Source: JBBQXK01 sp038209775 (GTDB lineage: Bacteria; Pseudomonadota; Alphaproteobacteria; Rhodobacterales; Rhodobacteraceae). Taken from it: a stretch of DNA of 64,000 bases. The notes below the pieces were generated by a model. That model was not told the origin of the DNA. It did no database searches and saw nothing but the letters and a program-made list of their open reading frames with translations. The stretch covers positions 1 to 64,000 of the forward strand of contig JBBQXK010000006.1 of NCBI GenBank assembly GCA_038209775.1, given 5' to 3'. The position numbers were made by a program, and so were the translations under genes. This document shows, one piece after another, positions 1 to 7,779 of the stretch. Position 1 is the stretch's first letter. The number at the start of each line of letters is the position of its first letter.

Positions 1-33
1 CAGGTTGTCGCCATAGTACAGATGGTTCGCCAT
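1..33 (-). CDS. Possible DNA methyltransferase, N-terminal fragment (runs off left edge)
   Basis: The complement of the first 33 bases reads ATG followed by codons for MANHLYYGDNL. The pattern (N/R)xLYYGDNL at the very N terminus is typical of site-specific (adenine-specific type) DNA methyltransferases, which begin with a short strand before the catalytic core. Only 11 codons are in the window, so the family cannot be confirmed and no restriction partner is visible. There is no strong Shine-Dalgarno sequence upstream. If real, the gene is transcribed leftwards, divergent from the ABC transporter genes. Confidence 0.4.
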   Translation of the reverse strand, partial: MANHLYYGDNL

Positions 34-365
34 GCCCGCCCCGTTCCCCCGCACCCGCATCCTGCCCGCACCGTGGTGAAGGCCACGTTAACGGCGCTGC
101 CCCGGGATTGGCAACCGGGGGCCACCGCCGCGCACGCCGCACCGATTCGCGGCACCATGGTTAATGCGCCCGAGCCTTTTTCGCCCGTGCATGGGCTGTG
201 CATCGGTTGTGCATCGGATGTGCATTGCCCATTTCCGCCATTCTGCCCCGATTAATCCAGCGTCCGCAACCACTTGGCCCGCCCCGCCGCCCCCCGCCCC
301 ACCGCTTGCACACCCCCCCGCCCACGGGCCATAGTGCGCCCATATCCGACATCAGGGAGTGACCG
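34..365. other. Intergenic region with phased GTGCAT array
   Basis: About 330 bases without a supported gene. It lies between the leftward gene at the edge and the amino-acid binding-protein gene, so it should hold divergent promoters. The only clear structure is the 11-bp array at 187-230. The binding-protein gene has an AGGGAG ribosome site at about 353-358. The possible short reading frames here overlap the array and look spurious. Confidence 0.5.
187..230 (+). repeat. 11-bp phased repeat array, GTGCAT type (4 units)
   Basis: Four contiguous 11-base units start with GTGCAT: GTGCATGGGCT, GTGCATCGGTT, GTGCATCGGAT and GTGCATTGCCC. The first two units recur exactly, in the same order and on the opposite strand, at 51981-52024. 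The 11-base period is close to one DNA helical turn, so the GTGCAT motifs all face one side of the helix. Function unknown. Confidence 0.8.
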
Positions 366-1151
366 ATGAAACTGACTGCCATCCTTGCCGGCCTTGTGCT
401 GGGTGTCTCGGCCAGCGTGGCCACGGCACAGGTTCCCGATCTGGCCGGCCGCGAGATTGTCGTGGTGACCGAAAACGCCTATCCGCCGCTGCAGTTTCTC
501 GATGCCTCGGGTACGGCCATCGGCTGGGAATATGACGCCATGGCCGAGATTGCGAAACGCCTGAACGCGACGGTGAAGTACGAGAATACCAGTTGGGATG
601 CGATGATCCCGGCGGTGTCGGAAGGCCAGTTCGATCTGGGCATGACGGGCATCACCATCCGCGATGACCGCCGCGAAAAGGTCGACTTTTCCGACAGTTA
701 CATGACCAGCCAGATGGTCATGATGGTCCGCGGCGACGAGGCGCGGTTCACCGACAAGGCCTCATTCGGCGGCAATGCCGACCTCCTGATGGCCGCCCAG
801 CCCGGCACCACGCCCTTCTATGTGGGCGTCTATGAGGTGCTGGACGGCAACGAGGCGAACCCCCGGATCAAGCTGTTTGAAACCTTCGGGGCCACGGTCG
901 AGGCGCTGAAGGCCGGCGATGTCGACCTTGTGCTGACCGACGGCACGGCGGGCGCGGGGTATGTCGAGGCGTCTGCCGGCGGGCTCAAGATCATCGGCGA
1001 AAAGCTGGGGACCGAGGATTTCGGGTTCATCTTTCCCAAGGGATCCGACCTTGTGGCCCCGATGAACGCCGCGATCCAGTCGCTCAAGGCCGATGGCACC
1101 ATCGACGCGCTGAACAAGAAGTGGTTCCTCGATTACAAGCTGGGCGGCTGA
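366..1151 (+). CDS. Amino-acid ABC transporter substrate-binding protein
   Basis: Periplasmic binding protein of the polar amino-acid family (type 3 solute-binding fold), 261 residues, the usual length. A signal peptide of about 21 residues ends in ATA-QVPD. The family core is visible from the first strand (IVVVTENAYPPLQF, about residues 31-44) through the D-x-x-x-EIAKRL region and the GMTGITIRDDRREKVDFS segment near residues 94-111, which contacts ligand in homologues. It is followed by a permease gene after a short gap holding a hairpin (1165-1190). The ligand cannot be named from sequence. No ATPase gene is adjacent. Confidence 0.9.
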   Translation: MKLTAILAGLVLGVSASVATAQVPDLAGREIVVVTENAYPPLQFLDASGTAIGWEYDAMAEIAKRLNATVKYENTSWDAMIPAVSEGQFDLGMTGITIRDDRREKVDFSDSYMTSQMVMMVRGDEARFTDKASFGGNADLLMAAQPGTTPFYVGVYEVLDGNEANPRIKLFETFGATVEALKAGDVDLVLTDGTAGAGYVEASAGGLKIIGEKLGTEDFGFIFPKGSDLVAPMNAAIQSLKADGTIDALNKKWFLDYKLGG

Positions 1152-1164
1152 TGCCCGAACGGCT

Positions 1165-1190
1165 GGCCCCGGACCAATTCCGGGGCCTTT
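1165..1190 (+). terminator. Intra-operon hairpin / partial terminator
   Basis: A perfect 9-bp stem, GGCCCCGGA at 1165-1173 and TCCGGGGCC at 1179-1187, has a 5-base loop and is followed by TTT. It sits between the binding-protein stop and the permease start. Such hairpins commonly reduce read-through or protect the 3' end, so binding protein is made in excess over permease. That role is inferred. Confidence 0.65.
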
Positions 1191-1194
1191 GCCC

Positions 1195-1989
1195 ATGACG
1201 CCTAACCCCAACGCAGACAACGATTTTCCCTGGTGGCTGGTGGCGGTTGTGGCCATCGGTGCGGCGTTGTTCTGGCAGGTTCTGTCGAACGCCGTCTACA
1301 CGCAGGCGCTGGCCACGCTGGCCAAAGGGGTCAGGATCACCGTCATGGTGACGCTGGTCGCCTATGGCAGCGCCTGTGTGCTGGGCCTCATGCTGGCGGT
1401 TGGCGGCATGTCGCGGTTTATCGTGATCCGCCAGATCTGCCGGTTCTACATCGAGGTGATGCGCGGTGTGCCGATCATCGTTCTGCTGCTATATGTGGCC
1501 TTTGTCTTTGCGCCCCTGATGGTTACGGGCTGGAACGCGGTGGCCGTGCCGCTGGGCTTGGACGAAGCGCGGACGCGGGATTTTCCCTTGCTGTGGCGGG
1601 CGGTTATGGCCCTGGCCCTGGCCTATTCGGCGTTTCTGGCCGAGATTTTCCGGGCCGGTTTGCAGGCCGTCGACCCCGGCCAGACCGAGGCCGCCAAGGC
1701 ACTGGGGCTGTCCGGCTGGCACCGGTTCCGCCACATCGTCTTTCCCCAGGCGTTCCGCATGGTGCTGCCGCCTTTGGGCAATGATTTCGTGGCGATGGTC
1801 AAGGATTCCTCACTGGTCAGCGTGCTGGGCGTCAGCGACATCACGCAACTGGCCAAGGTCACGGCGGCCGGGAATTTTCGCTATTTCGAGACCTACAACG
1901 TGGTGGCGCTGATTTACCTCACGATGACGATCAGCCTGTCGTTGGCCTTGCGGTGGCTGGAAGGCAGGCTGCGGGCCAAGAATCGCTAG
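1195..1989 (+). CDS. Amino-acid ABC transporter permease
   Basis: Inner-membrane permease of the HisM/GlnP type, with about five to six hydrophobic segments. The permease loop that docks the ATPase is visible as EAAKALGLSGWHRFRHIVFPQA (starting about residue 165), matching the conserved EAA motif. The ATG at 1195 is preferred; a TTG two codons upstream is also in frame. The gene follows the binding-protein gene, but neither a second permease nor an ATP-binding subunit is next to it. The complex must therefore borrow an ATPase from elsewhere or have a split locus. Confidence 0.88.
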   Translation: MTPNPNADNDFPWWLVAVVAIGAALFWQVLSNAVYTQALATLAKGVRITVMVTLVAYGSACVLGLMLAVGGMSRFIVIRQICRFYIEVMRGVPIIVLLLYVAFVFAPLMVTGWNAVAVPLGLDEARTRDFPLLWRAVMALALAYSAFLAEIFRAGLQAVDPGQTEAAKALGLSGWHRFRHIVFPQAFRMVLPPLGNDFVAMVKDSSLVSVLGVSDITQLAKVTAAGNFRYFETYNVVALIYLTMTISLSLALRWLEGRLRAKNR

Positions 1990-2040
1990 ACGGCGGCACC
2001 ACCCGCGCTACCTTTTCGGTTCACGTTGTGGGAGGACATC

Positions 2041-2460
2041 ATGAAACGCTATGCCTTGATCCTGGCCCTGTGCGCGGCACCAGCCCTTGCGCAGGAAACG
2101 CCGTCGCCTGACGGGGCCAAAGTCTACATCATATCGCCGGAAAACGGTGCGACGGTGTCCGGGCCGGTGACGGTGCGGTTCGGCCTGTCCGGCATGGGCG
2201 TGGCACCCGCCGAGGTCGATGTCGAGAATACCGGGCATCACCATCTGCTGATCGACCGCGCTGCGTTTGGCGAAGGGGACGAGGCCAGCAATGCCATCCC
2301 CGCCGATGACAACCACAAGCATTTCGGCAAGGGCCAGACCGAGGTGACGCTGGACCTCGCACCCGGGACGCATACGCTGCAATTGGTGCTGGGCGATCAC
2401 GGACATGTGCCGCATCTGCCGCCGGTTGTGTCAGAGGTGGTGACGATTACCGTCAACTAG
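2041..2460 (+). CDS. DUF4399 exported protein
   Basis: Small exported protein of 139 residues with a signal peptide (MKRYALILALCAAPALA). The rest is one DUF4399 domain, recognised from GAKVYIISPENGATVSGPV, the GHHHLLID histidine cluster and the C-terminal GTHTLQLVLGDHGH segment. The His-rich motifs could bind a metal, but no function is established for the family. A GGAGG site at about 2030 fixes the ATG at 2041 rather than the in-frame GTG at 2026. It lies alone between the ABC genes and the peptidase gene. Confidence 0.85.
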   Translation: MKRYALILALCAAPALAQETPSPDGAKVYIISPENGATVSGPVTVRFGLSGMGVAPAEVDVENTGHHHLLIDRAAFGEGDEASNAIPADDNHKHFGKGQTEVTLDLAPGTHTLQLVLGDHGHVPHLPPVVSEVVTITVN

Positions 2461-2517
2461 GGCTGGCGAAGGTGGCGGGGGCCTCTTACGTTCCCCTCGG
2501 AACATCGGAGATCCGCC

Positions 2518-4536
2518 ATGACCAACCCGCTGCTTGCTTCATGGGATGCCGCCTTTGGCATGCCGCCCTTCGGGGCGATCGAGGATGCGCACTTTGCGCC
2601 CGCCTTTGACGCCGGGCTGACCGAGGCGCGGGCGGCGATTGCGGCCATCGCGGGGGCGGCCGAGGAGCCGACCTTTGCCAACACCATCGCGGCGCTGGAA
2701 CTGGCGGAAGGTACGCTCGACCGTGTGTCAGGGGTGTTCTACAACCTTGCAGGCGCTGACAGCACCGACGCGCGTGAGGCGCTGATGCGCGATCTGGCGC
2801 CGAAGATGAGTGCGTTTTCGTCGGAAATCACCAACAACAAGGCCCTTTTCGCCCGGATCGAGGCGGTTTGGGATAATCGTGACGCGGCGGGCCTTGGGGG
2901 GGAAGAACTGCGCGTGCTGACGCTCTATCGTCAGATGTTCCTGCGCGCGGGGGCGCGGCTGACGGGGGATGCGGCGGCAAGGATGACCGAGGTGAAGTCG
3001 CGGCTGGCGGTGCTGGGCACGGCCTTTGGCCAGAATATCCTGGCCGAGGAACGCGAATGGTCGATGCCGCTGGACGAGGGCGATCTGGACGGTTTGCCGG
3101 GGTTCGTGCAAGACGCCGCCCGGGCCGCCGGAGTGGAGCGGGGGGCTGATGGGCCGGTGGTGACGCTGAGCCGGTCGCTGATCGTGCCGTTCCTGCAGTT
3201 CGCCGCCAACCGCGCCCTGCGGCAGCGCGCCTATGACGCCTGGGTGGCGCGGGGGGCCAACGGCAACGCCTTTGACAACCGCGCCAATGCGGCCGAAATT
3301 CTGGCACTGCGGTCCGAGCGGGCGACGCTGTTGGGGTACGCGAGTTTCGCCGACTACAAGCTGGAACCCGAGATGGCCAAGACCCCGGCGGCGGTGCGTG
3401 ATCTGTTGATGCGGGTCTGGGCGCCTGCACGGGCGCGGGCCCTGGAAGATGCGGCTGTGCTGGAGGGGATGCTGCGGGCCGACGGCATCGCCGGGCCGCT
3501 GGAACCCTGGGACTGGCGCTACTATTCCGAAAAGCGTCGCCGTGCCGAACATGATCTGGATGAGGCGGTGCTGAAGCCGTACCTGTCGCTGGACGCGATG
3601 CTGGCAGCACAATTCGATTGTGCTAACCGCCTGTTCGGGCTGGAGTTTCGTGAGATCGACGGGCCGTTCTATCACGCGGATGTGCGGGGGTGGGAGGTGA
3701 CGCGCAAGGGCACGCATGTGGCGGTGTTCATGGGCGACTACTTCGCGCGGTCATCCAAACGATCTGGTGCGTGGTGTTCGGCGATGCGCAGCCAGCGGAA
3801 ACTGGGCGGCGATCAGCGGCCCATCGTGGTGAACGTCTGCAACTTTGCCAAGGGTGCGCCTTGCCTGCTGTCTTACGACGACGCGCGGACCCTGTTCCAC
3901 GAGTTCGGCCATGCGCTGCACCAGATGCTGTCGGATGTGACCTATGGGTTCATCAGCGGCACCTCGGTCGCGCGGGATTTTGTGGAACTGCCCAGCCAGT
4001 TGTACGAACACTGGCTTGAGGTGCCGCAGGTGCTGGAAACCCACGCGCGGCATGTCGAGACGGGTGAGCCGATGCCCGCCGACATGCTGCAACGGTTGCT
4101 GGACGCGGGCACCTACGATCAGGGCTTTGCGACGGTCGAGTTTGTGACGTCGGCGATGGTGGATCTGGAGTTCCACGCAGGGCCACCCCCTGCCGATCCG
4201 ATGCAGAAACAGGCCGAGGTTCTGGAAGGGCTGGGCCTGCCCCGGGCGATACGGATGCGCCACGCGACGCCACACTTTGCGCATGTGTTCAGCGGCGACG
4301 GGTATTCGGCGGGGTATTACAGCTACATGTGGTCCGAGGTCATGGACGCCGACGCCTTTGCCGCCTTTACCGAGGCGGGTGATCCGTTTGACCCCGAGGT
4401 GGCCGCGCGGCTGGAGCGGTTCATCCTTTCGGCAGGCGGGTCAGAGGAGGCCGAGGCGCTGTACCTGAAGTTCCGGGGACGGATGCCGGGAGTAGAGGCG
4501 CTGCTGCGCGGGCGGGGGCTGTTGGACGCGGCCTAG
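2518..4536 (+). CDS. dcp: M3-family zinc metallopeptidase (peptidyl-dipeptidase Dcp / oligopeptidase A type)
   Basis: Cytoplasmic-type zinc oligopeptidase that trims short peptides; it has no signal peptide. At 672 residues it has the usual M3A length. The zinc motif HEFGH is at residues 461-465, followed by ALHQMLSDV, and the third ligand glutamate is expected in the DFVELPSQ segment about 25 residues on. The region GDYFARSSKRSGAWC is characteristic of the Dcp/PrlC group. Whether it is Dcp or oligopeptidase A is not settled; Dcp is favoured by the SKRSGAW motif. A bidirectional hairpin follows the stop codon. Confidence 0.9.
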   Translation: MTNPLLASWDAAFGMPPFGAIEDAHFAPAFDAGLTEARAAIAAIAGAAEEPTFANTIAALELAEGTLDRVSGVFYNLAGADSTDAREALMRDLAPKMSAFSSEITNNKALFARIEAVWDNRDAAGLGGEELRVLTLYRQMFLRAGARLTGDAAARMTEVKSRLAVLGTAFGQNILAEEREWSMPLDEGDLDGLPGFVQDAARAAGVERGADGPVVTLSRSLIVPFLQFAANRALRQRAYDAWVARGANGNAFDNRANAAEILALRSERATLLGYASFADYKLEPEMAKTPAAVRDLLMRVWAPARARALEDAAVLEGMLRADGIAGPLEPWDWRYYSEKRRRAEHDLDEAVLKPYLSLDAMLAAQFDCANRLFGLEFREIDGPFYHADVRGWEVTRKGTHVAVFMGDYFARSSKRSGAWCSAMRSQRKLGGDQRPIVVNVCNFAKGAPCLLSYDDARTLFHEFGHALHQMLSDVTYGFISGTSVARDFVELPSQLYEHWLEVPQVLETHARHVETGEPMPADMLQRLLDAGTYDQGFATVEFVTSAMVDLEFHAGPPPADPMQKQAEVLEGLGLPRAIRMRHATPHFAHVFSGDGYSAGYYSYMWSEVMDADAFAAFTEAGDPFDPEVAARLERFILSAGGSEEAEALYLKFRGRMPGVEALLRGRGLLDAA

Positions 4537-4542
4537 GGGGCT

Positions 4543-4565
4543 GCGGGCGGGAATGTCCCGCCCGC
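4543..4565. terminator. Bidirectional terminator between convergent genes
   Basis: A perfect 10-bp stem, GCGGGCGGGA at 4543-4552 and TCCCGCCCGC at 4556-4565, has a 3-base loop. It lies between the converging peptidase and RTX genes. There is no long T-run on either side, but its placement supports a shared terminator. Confidence 0.7.
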
Positions 4566-4575
4566 GTCTGTCTCG

Positions 4576-5181
4576 TCAGACCGGCGCAGTTTCCAGCCAG
4601 ACCACCACGACATCGGCGGCGCGTATGTTCAGGATCGTGGCAACCTGCACTTCGGCCCCGTCCTTCATCGCAAAGACATGAACGTCATCGCCAGCCTCTT
4701 CCAGCCGCACTTCGCCGTCGTCAAAGCCGATCAGTTCGACCGTTTCGCCCGGCTCAAAATCAGCGATTGTATCGACAGCATCGGCTGAGGCTGCATCAAA
4801 GCGGAACGTGTCGCGGCCTTTGCCGCCAAACAGCGTGTCGGCCCCGGCACCGCCCGCCAGCGTATCGTCACCCTCGCCGCCCTTCAGCAGGTCATCGCCT
4901 GCACCGCCATCCAGCAGGTCATCGCCCGCGCCGCCGTCCAGCGTGTCATCGCCTTCGCCACCAAAAAGGTCGTCGTCGCCGTCGCCACCTTCCAGAAGGT
5001 CGTCGCCCGCGCCACCGTCCAGCGTGTCGTCGCCCGCCTCGCCCATCAGCGAATCGTCGCCTTCGCCGCCCTGTACCAGATCGTCGCCGGCACCTGCGGC
5101 AATGCTGTCGTGGCCTGCGCCGCCTGTGAGCGTGTCGTTGCCCGGTGTCGCCATCTCGTCGGCTTCCGTGGTTCCCGTCAT
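4576..5181 (-). CDS. Small RTX (calcium-binding nonapeptide repeat) protein
   Basis: A 201-residue protein with no signal peptide, built largely of about twelve GGxGxDxLx nonapeptides (residues about 13-125) that form a calcium-binding parallel beta-roll. A roughly 70-residue C-terminal segment starting RDTFRFDAAS follows and resembles the end of type I secretion substrates. Export through a type I system is expected for the family, but no ABC/HlyD genes are nearby. It lacks any catalytic or adhesive domain, which is short for an RTX protein. The 27-base periodicity in the DNA is this coding repeat. Confidence 0.85.
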   Translation of the reverse strand: MTGTTEADEMATPGNDTLTGGAGHDSIAAGAGDDLVQGGEGDDSLMGEAGDDTLDGGAGDDLLEGGDGDDDLFGGEGDDTLDGGAGDDLLDGGAGDDLLKGGEGDDTLAGGAGADTLFGGKGRDTFRFDAASADAVDTIADFEPGETVELIGFDDGEVRLEEAGDDVHVFAMKDGAEVQVATILNIRAADVVVVWLETAPV

Positions 5182-5241
5182 CCGTTCATCCCCCCGATTT
5201 GGTCAGCAGGTCCGGCCCCCAGCGGACCCGACCCACGAAGA

Positions 5242-6243
5242 CTATCGCGGGGGGGTGACACCGCCGCGACGGGGGGATGACAATGCTTGGCCCCGCAGCG
5301 CGGAAGGTGGGCGTCCGAAGGCCGCGCGCAGAGCCCGGCGCAGCGTCGCCCCCGAGGAAAAGCCGGTGCGCAGCGCGATATCGGCGATGGGGTGGCGCGT
5401 CTCGGTCAAAAGCTTGCGCGCGGCCGTCAGGCGCAGCGTCAGACCATAGGCCCCGGGCGTCGTTCCCAGATCATGGCGGAACAGCGTTTCCAGCCGCCGC
5501 GATGACAGACCGACGGCGGCGGCAGTGGCTGCCACCGGTTCGGGGCAGTCCAGCCGCGCCTCGATCCGGCGGGCGGCCGACGTCACCCGGGGGTCAAGTG
5601 CCGGATCGGCCGCAGCGATCTGCGGGCGGTGACCGGGAAGCGTGCTGGTCAGGAACGACAGTGCGACCTGACGCGCGACGGCTGCGCCATGCCGCCGCCC
5701 GATCAGGTGCAGCATGAAGTCGGCGGCGGGTGCGGCACCGCCGATGGTGGCGCGCGCGCCGTCGATGACCCAGCGGTCGGGCACCACGCGCACCTCGGGG
5801 TGGGCTGCGGCAAGGTCGTCCAGATCTTCCCAATGCACGGTGGCGCGGTGACCGTCCAGCAACCCGGCCCGCGCCAGCACCCAAGGCCCGGCGTCGATCC
5901 CCGCCACCAGTGCAAAGCGCGGCGCAAGTCGCGCCAGATCGCGGATCAGGGGCCGCGTTGCCACCTCGGCCAGCCGGTAGCCCGCGATGACCACCAGCGC
6001 ATCGGCGGGTTCCGCCTGCGCCAGTGCCCCCACCGAAGGCAGGGACAGCGCGCAGGTCAGCGCGACCGGCCCGCCGTCGGGCGACAGGATGCGCCAGCGA
6101 AACATCTCGGCCCCAAGATGGCGGTTGGCCGCGCGCATCGGATCAAGAACCGAAGCCACCTCGAGGATCGACGAATGCGGCAGAACCAGCACCGCAAGGG
6201 TCAGCGGCGCGGTTGCAGGCGAAAATAGCACGTTTTCCGACAT
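5242..6243 (-). CDS. GlxA-family transcriptional regulator (CdhR-like)
   Basis: A 333-residue regulator with an N-terminal DJ-1/PfpI-like domain (about residues 15-180, VLVLPHSSILEVASVLDPMRAANR) and a C-terminal AraC-type double helix-turn-helix (SSRRLETLFRHDLGTTPGAYGLTLRL, then HPIADIALRTGFSSGATLRRALRAAFG). This architecture is that of GbdR/CdhR, which sense quaternary amines. It is divergent from the BKACE gene 70 bp away, so it is likely the regulator of the carnitine locus; that role is inferred from position. The ATG at 6243 gives a normal length. Upstream in-frame sequence runs into the divergent gene and is not expected to be coding. A near-perfect palindrome lies just upstream. Confidence 0.85.
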   Translation of the reverse strand: MSENVLFSPATAPLTLAVLVLPHSSILEVASVLDPMRAANRHLGAEMFRWRILSPDGGPVALTCALSLPSVGALAQAEPADALVVIAGYRLAEVATRPLIRDLARLAPRFALVAGIDAGPWVLARAGLLDGHRATVHWEDLDDLAAAHPEVRVVPDRWVIDGARATIGGAAPAADFMLHLIGRRHGAAVARQVALSFLTSTLPGHRPQIAAADPALDPRVTSAARRIEARLDCPEPVAATAAAVGLSSRRLETLFRHDLGTTPGAYGLTLRLTAARKLLTETRHPIADIALRTGFSSGATLRRALRAAFGRPPSALRGQALSSPRRGGVTPPR

Positions 6244-6244
6244 G

Positions 6245-6260
6245 CGGATTTCGATATCCG
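6245..6260. promoter_or_regulatory. Candidate operator palindrome between regulator and BKACE gene
   Basis: CGGATTTCGATATCCG is symmetrical at 14 of 16 positions about a central TCGA. It lies 2 bases upstream of the regulator start codon, in the 70-bp divergent intergenic region. Binding by the regulator is a guess. Confidence 0.35.
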
Positions 6261-6313
6261 TGCGGCACGGTCCTGTCCAGCCCGCTAAGCTGACCGCAAC
6301 AAGGGAGAACGCC

Positions 6314-7228
6314 ATGCCGCTGACCATGAACCGCGAGGTTTTCATCACCTGTGCCGTGACCGGATCGGGCGGCTCGCAAGACCGCAGCCCGCATGTGCCA
6401 CGCTCGCCCGCCCAGATTGCCGCCAGTGCCATCGACGCGGCAAAGGCCGGGGCAGCGGTGGTGCATTGCCATGTGCGTGACCCTGAAACCGGCAAACCCG
6501 CCCGCGACCCTGCGCTGTACCGCGAGGTGACCGAGCGTATTCGGGACAGCAGCACCGATGTGGTGCTGAACCTGACCGCCGGTATGGGGGGCGATCTGCA
6601 GTTCGACGGGACCGAGGCGATGGACCGCCCCTCGCAGCGGTCAGACATGGCGGGTGCGGCAGAGCGGGTGGCGCATGTGGTGGAATGCCGCCCCGAGATC
6701 TGCACGCTGGATTGCGGCACGATGAACTTCAACGAGGCCGATTATGTGATGGTCAACACGCCCGGCATGTTGCGGGACATGGGCGCGCGGATGGCCGCAT
6801 CAGGGGTGCGGATCGAGATCGAGGCATTTGATACCGGGCATCTGTGGTTCGCCAAGGAACTGGTGCGTGAGGGCGTGATTCCGTCGCCGGTGCTGGTGCA
6901 GTTGTGCATGGGGGTGCCTTGGGGGGCGCCGGATGACCTGAATACCTTCATGGCGATGGTGAACAACGTGCCCGCCGACTGGTTCTGGAGCGCGTTTTCG
7001 ATTGGTCGCAACCAGATGGCCTATGTCGCTGCCGCCGTTCTGGCCGGGGGCAATGTGCGGGTGGGGCTGGAGGATAACCTGTGGCTGGACAAAGGCGTAC
7101 TGGCCACGAATGCCCAACTGGTGGAACGCGCGGTGACAATCATCACGGCGATGGGCGCACGGGTGATCACGCCAGCCGAGGTGCGCGCGAAACTGAAGCT
7201 GGAAAAGCGCGCGCCGGTGGCCGCATAG
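6314..7228 (+). CDS. cdhC: BKACE-family enzyme, probable dehydrocarnitine cleavage enzyme
   Basis: Beta-keto acid cleavage enzyme, 304 residues, a zinc-dependent TIM barrel. Family motifs are visible: FITCAVTGSGG near the N terminus, the zinc histidine pair in AAVVHCHVRDPETGK, LNLTAGMGG, and CTLDCGTMNF. BKACE enzymes condense a beta-keto acid with acetyl-CoA to give acetoacetate and a new CoA thioester. Because carnitine dehydrogenase lies just downstream, 3-dehydrocarnitine is the likely substrate, giving betainyl-CoA plus acetoacetate. The family call is firm and the substrate is inferred. An AAGGGAGA ribosome site at 6300-6308 supports the start at 6314. Confidence 0.88.
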   Translation: MPLTMNREVFITCAVTGSGGSQDRSPHVPRSPAQIAASAIDAAKAGAAVVHCHVRDPETGKPARDPALYREVTERIRDSSTDVVLNLTAGMGGDLQFDGTEAMDRPSQRSDMAGAAERVAHVVECRPEICTLDCGTMNFNEADYVMVNTPGMLRDMGARMAASGVRIEIEAFDTGHLWFAKELVREGVIPSPVLVQLCMGVPWGAPDDLNTFMAMVNNVPADWFWSAFSIGRNQMAYVAAAVLAGGNVRVGLEDNLWLDKGVLATNAQLVERAVTIITAMGARVITPAEVRAKLKLEKRAPVAA

Positions 7229-7256
7229 TCCCCTGAGGCAGATCAGGGAGCGCGCG

Positions 7257-7775
7257 ATGAATCGTATACTGGCAGGGTTGGCTTTGGCCGTCATGGCGGG
7301 GTGCACGTCGCATGTGCCCTCGCCCGCCTATTACACCGCGCCGATGTATCTGGTGGACGTGGCCCCGTCGCGGCTGGCGGGCACCTGGTATGAGGTTGCC
7401 CGCTATCCGGCCCCGTTTCAGGATGGTTGCACGCATGTGACGGCGACTTACACGCCGCTGCCGGACGGCACGTTGGGCGTCGTGAACCGCTGTCGGCGGG
7501 GCGGTGTGACCGAAGCCATCAGCGGTGTCGCGACACCCGTCGGGCCGGGGGAGTTGAAGGTAAAGCTCGAGGGTGTGCCGTTCGCGGGCGACCTGCGGGT
7601 GCTTGGCCGGTCGCGGGACGGACGGACGGTCTATCTGGGCACGTCCCTGCGCAACGCAGGCTGGGTCCTGCACCGCGACCGGCGGTTTACCGAAGAACAG
7701 CGGCGCGTGGCGGAGAAGCTGTTCCGCAAGAACGGCTATGACGAAGCAGCGCTGCAGCGCACGGATCAGAGGTAG
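7257..7775 (+). CDS. Lipocalin-family lipoprotein
   Basis: Outer-membrane-type lipocalin, 172 residues. A lipoprotein signal ends at the lipobox VMAGC with the acylated cysteine at about residue 15. The lipocalin signature GTWYEVARYPAPFQ follows at about residues 42-55, then a YTPLPDGTLGVVNRC segment like that of Blc. Bacterial Blc binds fatty acids or lysophospholipids. The gene sits between the BKACE and carnitine dehydrogenase genes, 28 bp after the former and 4 bp before the latter, so it is part of this operon. Its role in carnitine use is unclear; binding of acyl-carnitines or membrane lipids is speculation. Confidence 0.88.
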   Translation: MNRILAGLALAVMAGCTSHVPSPAYYTAPMYLVDVAPSRLAGTWYEVARYPAPFQDGCTHVTATYTPLPDGTLGVVNRCRRGGVTEAISGVATPVGPGELKVKLEGVPFAGDLRVLGRSRDGRTVYLGTSLRNAGWVLHRDRRFTEEQRRVAEKLFRKNGYDEAALQRTDQR

Positions 7776-7779
7776 GGAC

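Noticed and set aside
187..230. CRISPR array
   Set aside because: Units are 11 bases and contiguous with no spacers, and no cas genes are present.
22..255. Short plus-strand frame at the left edge
   Set aside because: It overlaps the phased array and the start of the leftward gene; the translation is low-complexity and without a family.
4830..5140. 27-base periodic DNA resembling a tandem or CRISPR-like repeat
   Set aside because: It is the coding sequence of RTX nonapeptides; there are no unique spacers.
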